Source: Hydrogenovibrio sp049975065
GTDB lineage: Bacteria > Pseudomonadota > Gammaproteobacteria > Thiomicrospirales > Thiomicrospiraceae
Length of the DNA stretch: 6,662 nt
Assembly (NCBI GenBank): GCA_049975065.1
Contig: JBNGDN010000104.1
Strand: one strand, 5' to 3'
In this document: piece by piece, positions 5,942 to 6,662 of the stretch
How the letters are laid out: every line of letters starts with the position of its first letter
How positions within the stretch are numbered: position 1 is the stretch's first letter
Program-made: the position numbers and the translations under genes
The notes under the pieces: generated by a model
Told to the model about the DNA's origin: nothing
Seen by the model: the letters and a program-made list of their open reading frames with translations, nothing else
Database searches by the model: none

Positions 5942-6448
5942 TTACTGTGGGCGCGGGGCGTGATGCGGATTGCCGCCGGGGGCGTTAAACATCACTGGCG
6001 GTGGTTGTACATCCGGCTTGGGGGCCGTCAGCTTCGGTGGCAGTTCGCCGGGTTTGCGTTCGTAGTTTTCCATGACCATGCCGACTTGGGTAACGTAGTA
6101 GTGTTTGGGGTAGACGTGCACCACTTTGTAAACCATGGGACGAATCTGCATGCCTTCTTCCTGCAAGGGTTTGCCGAGCATCATATACATGCCGCACATG
6201 GTGGAGCCGTTTTCCACTTTCTGCGCGTCGAAATTCTCGTGATCCTTGACACTCAGTTGGCCGCGGCGATCCAGTTCTTTGATGTAAGCCTGCTTGTCTT
6301 TTTCAGACGTGAGATCGTGGTAATCGACGCACAGTTTGAGGGTTTTCTGCTCTTCAAGCGGGGGATTGTCGGTCTCGGCGAGAACGGAAAAGGGGGCGCT
6401 GAGTGTGGTGGCCATGAGTGTTGAGAGAAGGAAATTGTGTCTTGTCAT
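5942..6448 (-). CDS. Secreted protein of unknown function with two cysteines and a proline-rich tail
   Basis: A 168-residue protein that I do not recognise. The N terminus has a clear Sec signal peptide, MTRHNFLLSTLMATTLSAPF then SVLA, with likely cleavage after A24 (VLA-ET), so it should be periplasmic or exported. The mature part is charged and mostly helical at first (about 30-75). It has exactly two cysteines, C40 (LKLCVDYHD) and C85 (STMCGMYMMLGK), which could form one disulfide. A beta-like stretch at 103-129 (RPMVYKVVHVYPKHYYVTQV) follows. The last 35 residues are rich in Pro, Lys and His (PPKLTAPKPDVQPPP) and look disordered. It is first in the - cluster, 74 bases before rpiA, behind a good promoter at 6552-6579. 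The ATG 6446-6448 is the only start that preserves the full signal peptide; AGG is 14 bases away, which is long. A long antisense frame covers the same bases but lacks these features. Confidence 0.8.
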   Translation of the reverse strand: MTRHNFLLSTLMATTLSAPFSVLAETDNPPLEEQKTLKLCVDYHDLTSEKDKQAYIKELDRRGQLSVKDHENFDAQKVENGSTMCGMYMMLGKPLQEEGMQIRPMVYKVVHVYPKHYYVTQVGMVMENYERKPGELPPKLTAPKPDVQPPPVMFNAPGGNPHHAPRPQ

Positions 6449-6551
6449 AATGTCATATCAACCTGTGTTATGTGGTTTTGCGTGCTCTGAAGGCCAAAGG
6501 GGCCGCAATTGCGACAAACCGGTGGTGTTGTAAATTTTTCGGGTTAGAGAA

Positions 6552-6579
6552 ACTATAGAGATGTGTGTGGGATTTTCAA
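6552..6579 (-). promoter_or_regulatory. Sigma70-type promoter for the secreted-protein gene
   Basis: On the - strand, TTGAAA (6579-6574) and TATAGT (6557-6552) are separated by 16 bases, each 5 of 6 to consensus. Transcription would begin near 6545, leaving a leader of about 97 bases before the ATG at 6448. That leader contains GGCC-AAAGG-GGCC (6492-6504) and CGCAATTGCG (6504-6513), small inverted repeats of unknown meaning. It is the best promoter I see in the window. Confidence 0.5.
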
Positions 6580-6603
6580 GTCTGAAGCGTGGAAAGAGTG
6601 TGG

Positions 6604-6662
6604 ATGCTGTTTGGGCACTTCGACAGCCGATGCCCGTTTGCTATGCAGGGCAAGCCTGCACA
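6604..6662 (+). CDS. Possible 5' end of a divergent gene, cut by the window edge
   Basis: From ATG 6604 the frame is open to the window end (MLFGHFDSRCPFAMQGKPA). A purine-rich GGAAAGAG (6591-6598) lies 5 bases before the ATG and an in-frame TGA stands at 6583-6585. No similarity is recognised, and no clear + strand promoter is visible. The opposite strand is also open here for 28 codons to a TGA, so coding is undecided. Only about 20 codons are visible. Confidence 0.22.
   Translation, partial: MLFGHFDSRCPFAMQGKPA

Noticed and set aside
5936..6424. A 162-codon + strand open frame antisense to the secreted-protein gene
   Set aside because: It is rich in His, Phe and Val in the way antisense shadows are, has no ribosome binding site, and the opposite frame has a clean signal peptide and a promoter.

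Overview
The window reads as ordinary chromosome from a free-living gammaproteobacterium. Five genes belong to families I recognise: mpl, hemL, rpiA, epmC and a TlpA-type thiol-disulfide protein. EpmC (the elongation factor P hydroxylase) is essentially a gammaproteobacterial protein, and Mpl implies meso-diaminopimelate peptidoglycan that is recycled. A sulfur-oxidising relative of Thiomicrospira/Hydrogenovibrio would fit the style of the region, but that genus-level idea is a guess. I see no transposase, integrase, phage gene, tRNA, rRNA or CRISPR array, and no obvious sign of recent transfer.

Layout: two gene clusters converge at about 2630-2660. The left cluster is on the + strand (about 94-2629). 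It holds mpl (peptidoglycan recycling ligase), a protein with an N-terminal helical region and a clearly degenerate GGDEF domain (QEDEF in place of GGDEF), and a 27-residue single-pass membrane microprotein. Gaps are 41 and 20 bases, so this is a likely operon. The right cluster is on the - strand (6448 down to 2661). In transcription order it holds a secreted proline-tailed protein of unknown function with two cysteines, rpiA (pentose phosphate isomerase), a membrane-anchored TlpA-like thioredoxin-fold protein with a CPGC active site, hemL (tetrapyrrole synthesis) and epmC. A strong terminator-like palindrome separates hemL from epmC. A sigma70-like promoter lies in front of the secreted protein and a weaker one in front of rpiA.

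How they may work together: rpiA and tlpA are 32 bases apart and probably co-transcribed. tlpA and hemL are separated by 91 bases that carry three tandem 12-bp units overlapping the hemL ribosome binding site. HemL starts haem precursor synthesis, and TlpA-type proteins often serve periplasmic thiol reduction, including cytochrome c maturation, so a shared haem/cytochrome theme is possible but unproven. EpmC finishes the modification of elongation factor P; its partners EpmA, EpmB and EF-P are not in this window.

The points most worth a second look are the probably inactive GGDEF protein tied to mpl together with its microprotein, the 12-bp tandem units in the hemL leader, the palindrome GCC(C)AGGCCTGG(G) seen three times within 2 kb, and the uncharacterised secreted two-cysteine protein near a thioredoxin-like gene. 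I did not find a convincing new multi-gene system; most of the window is housekeeping.
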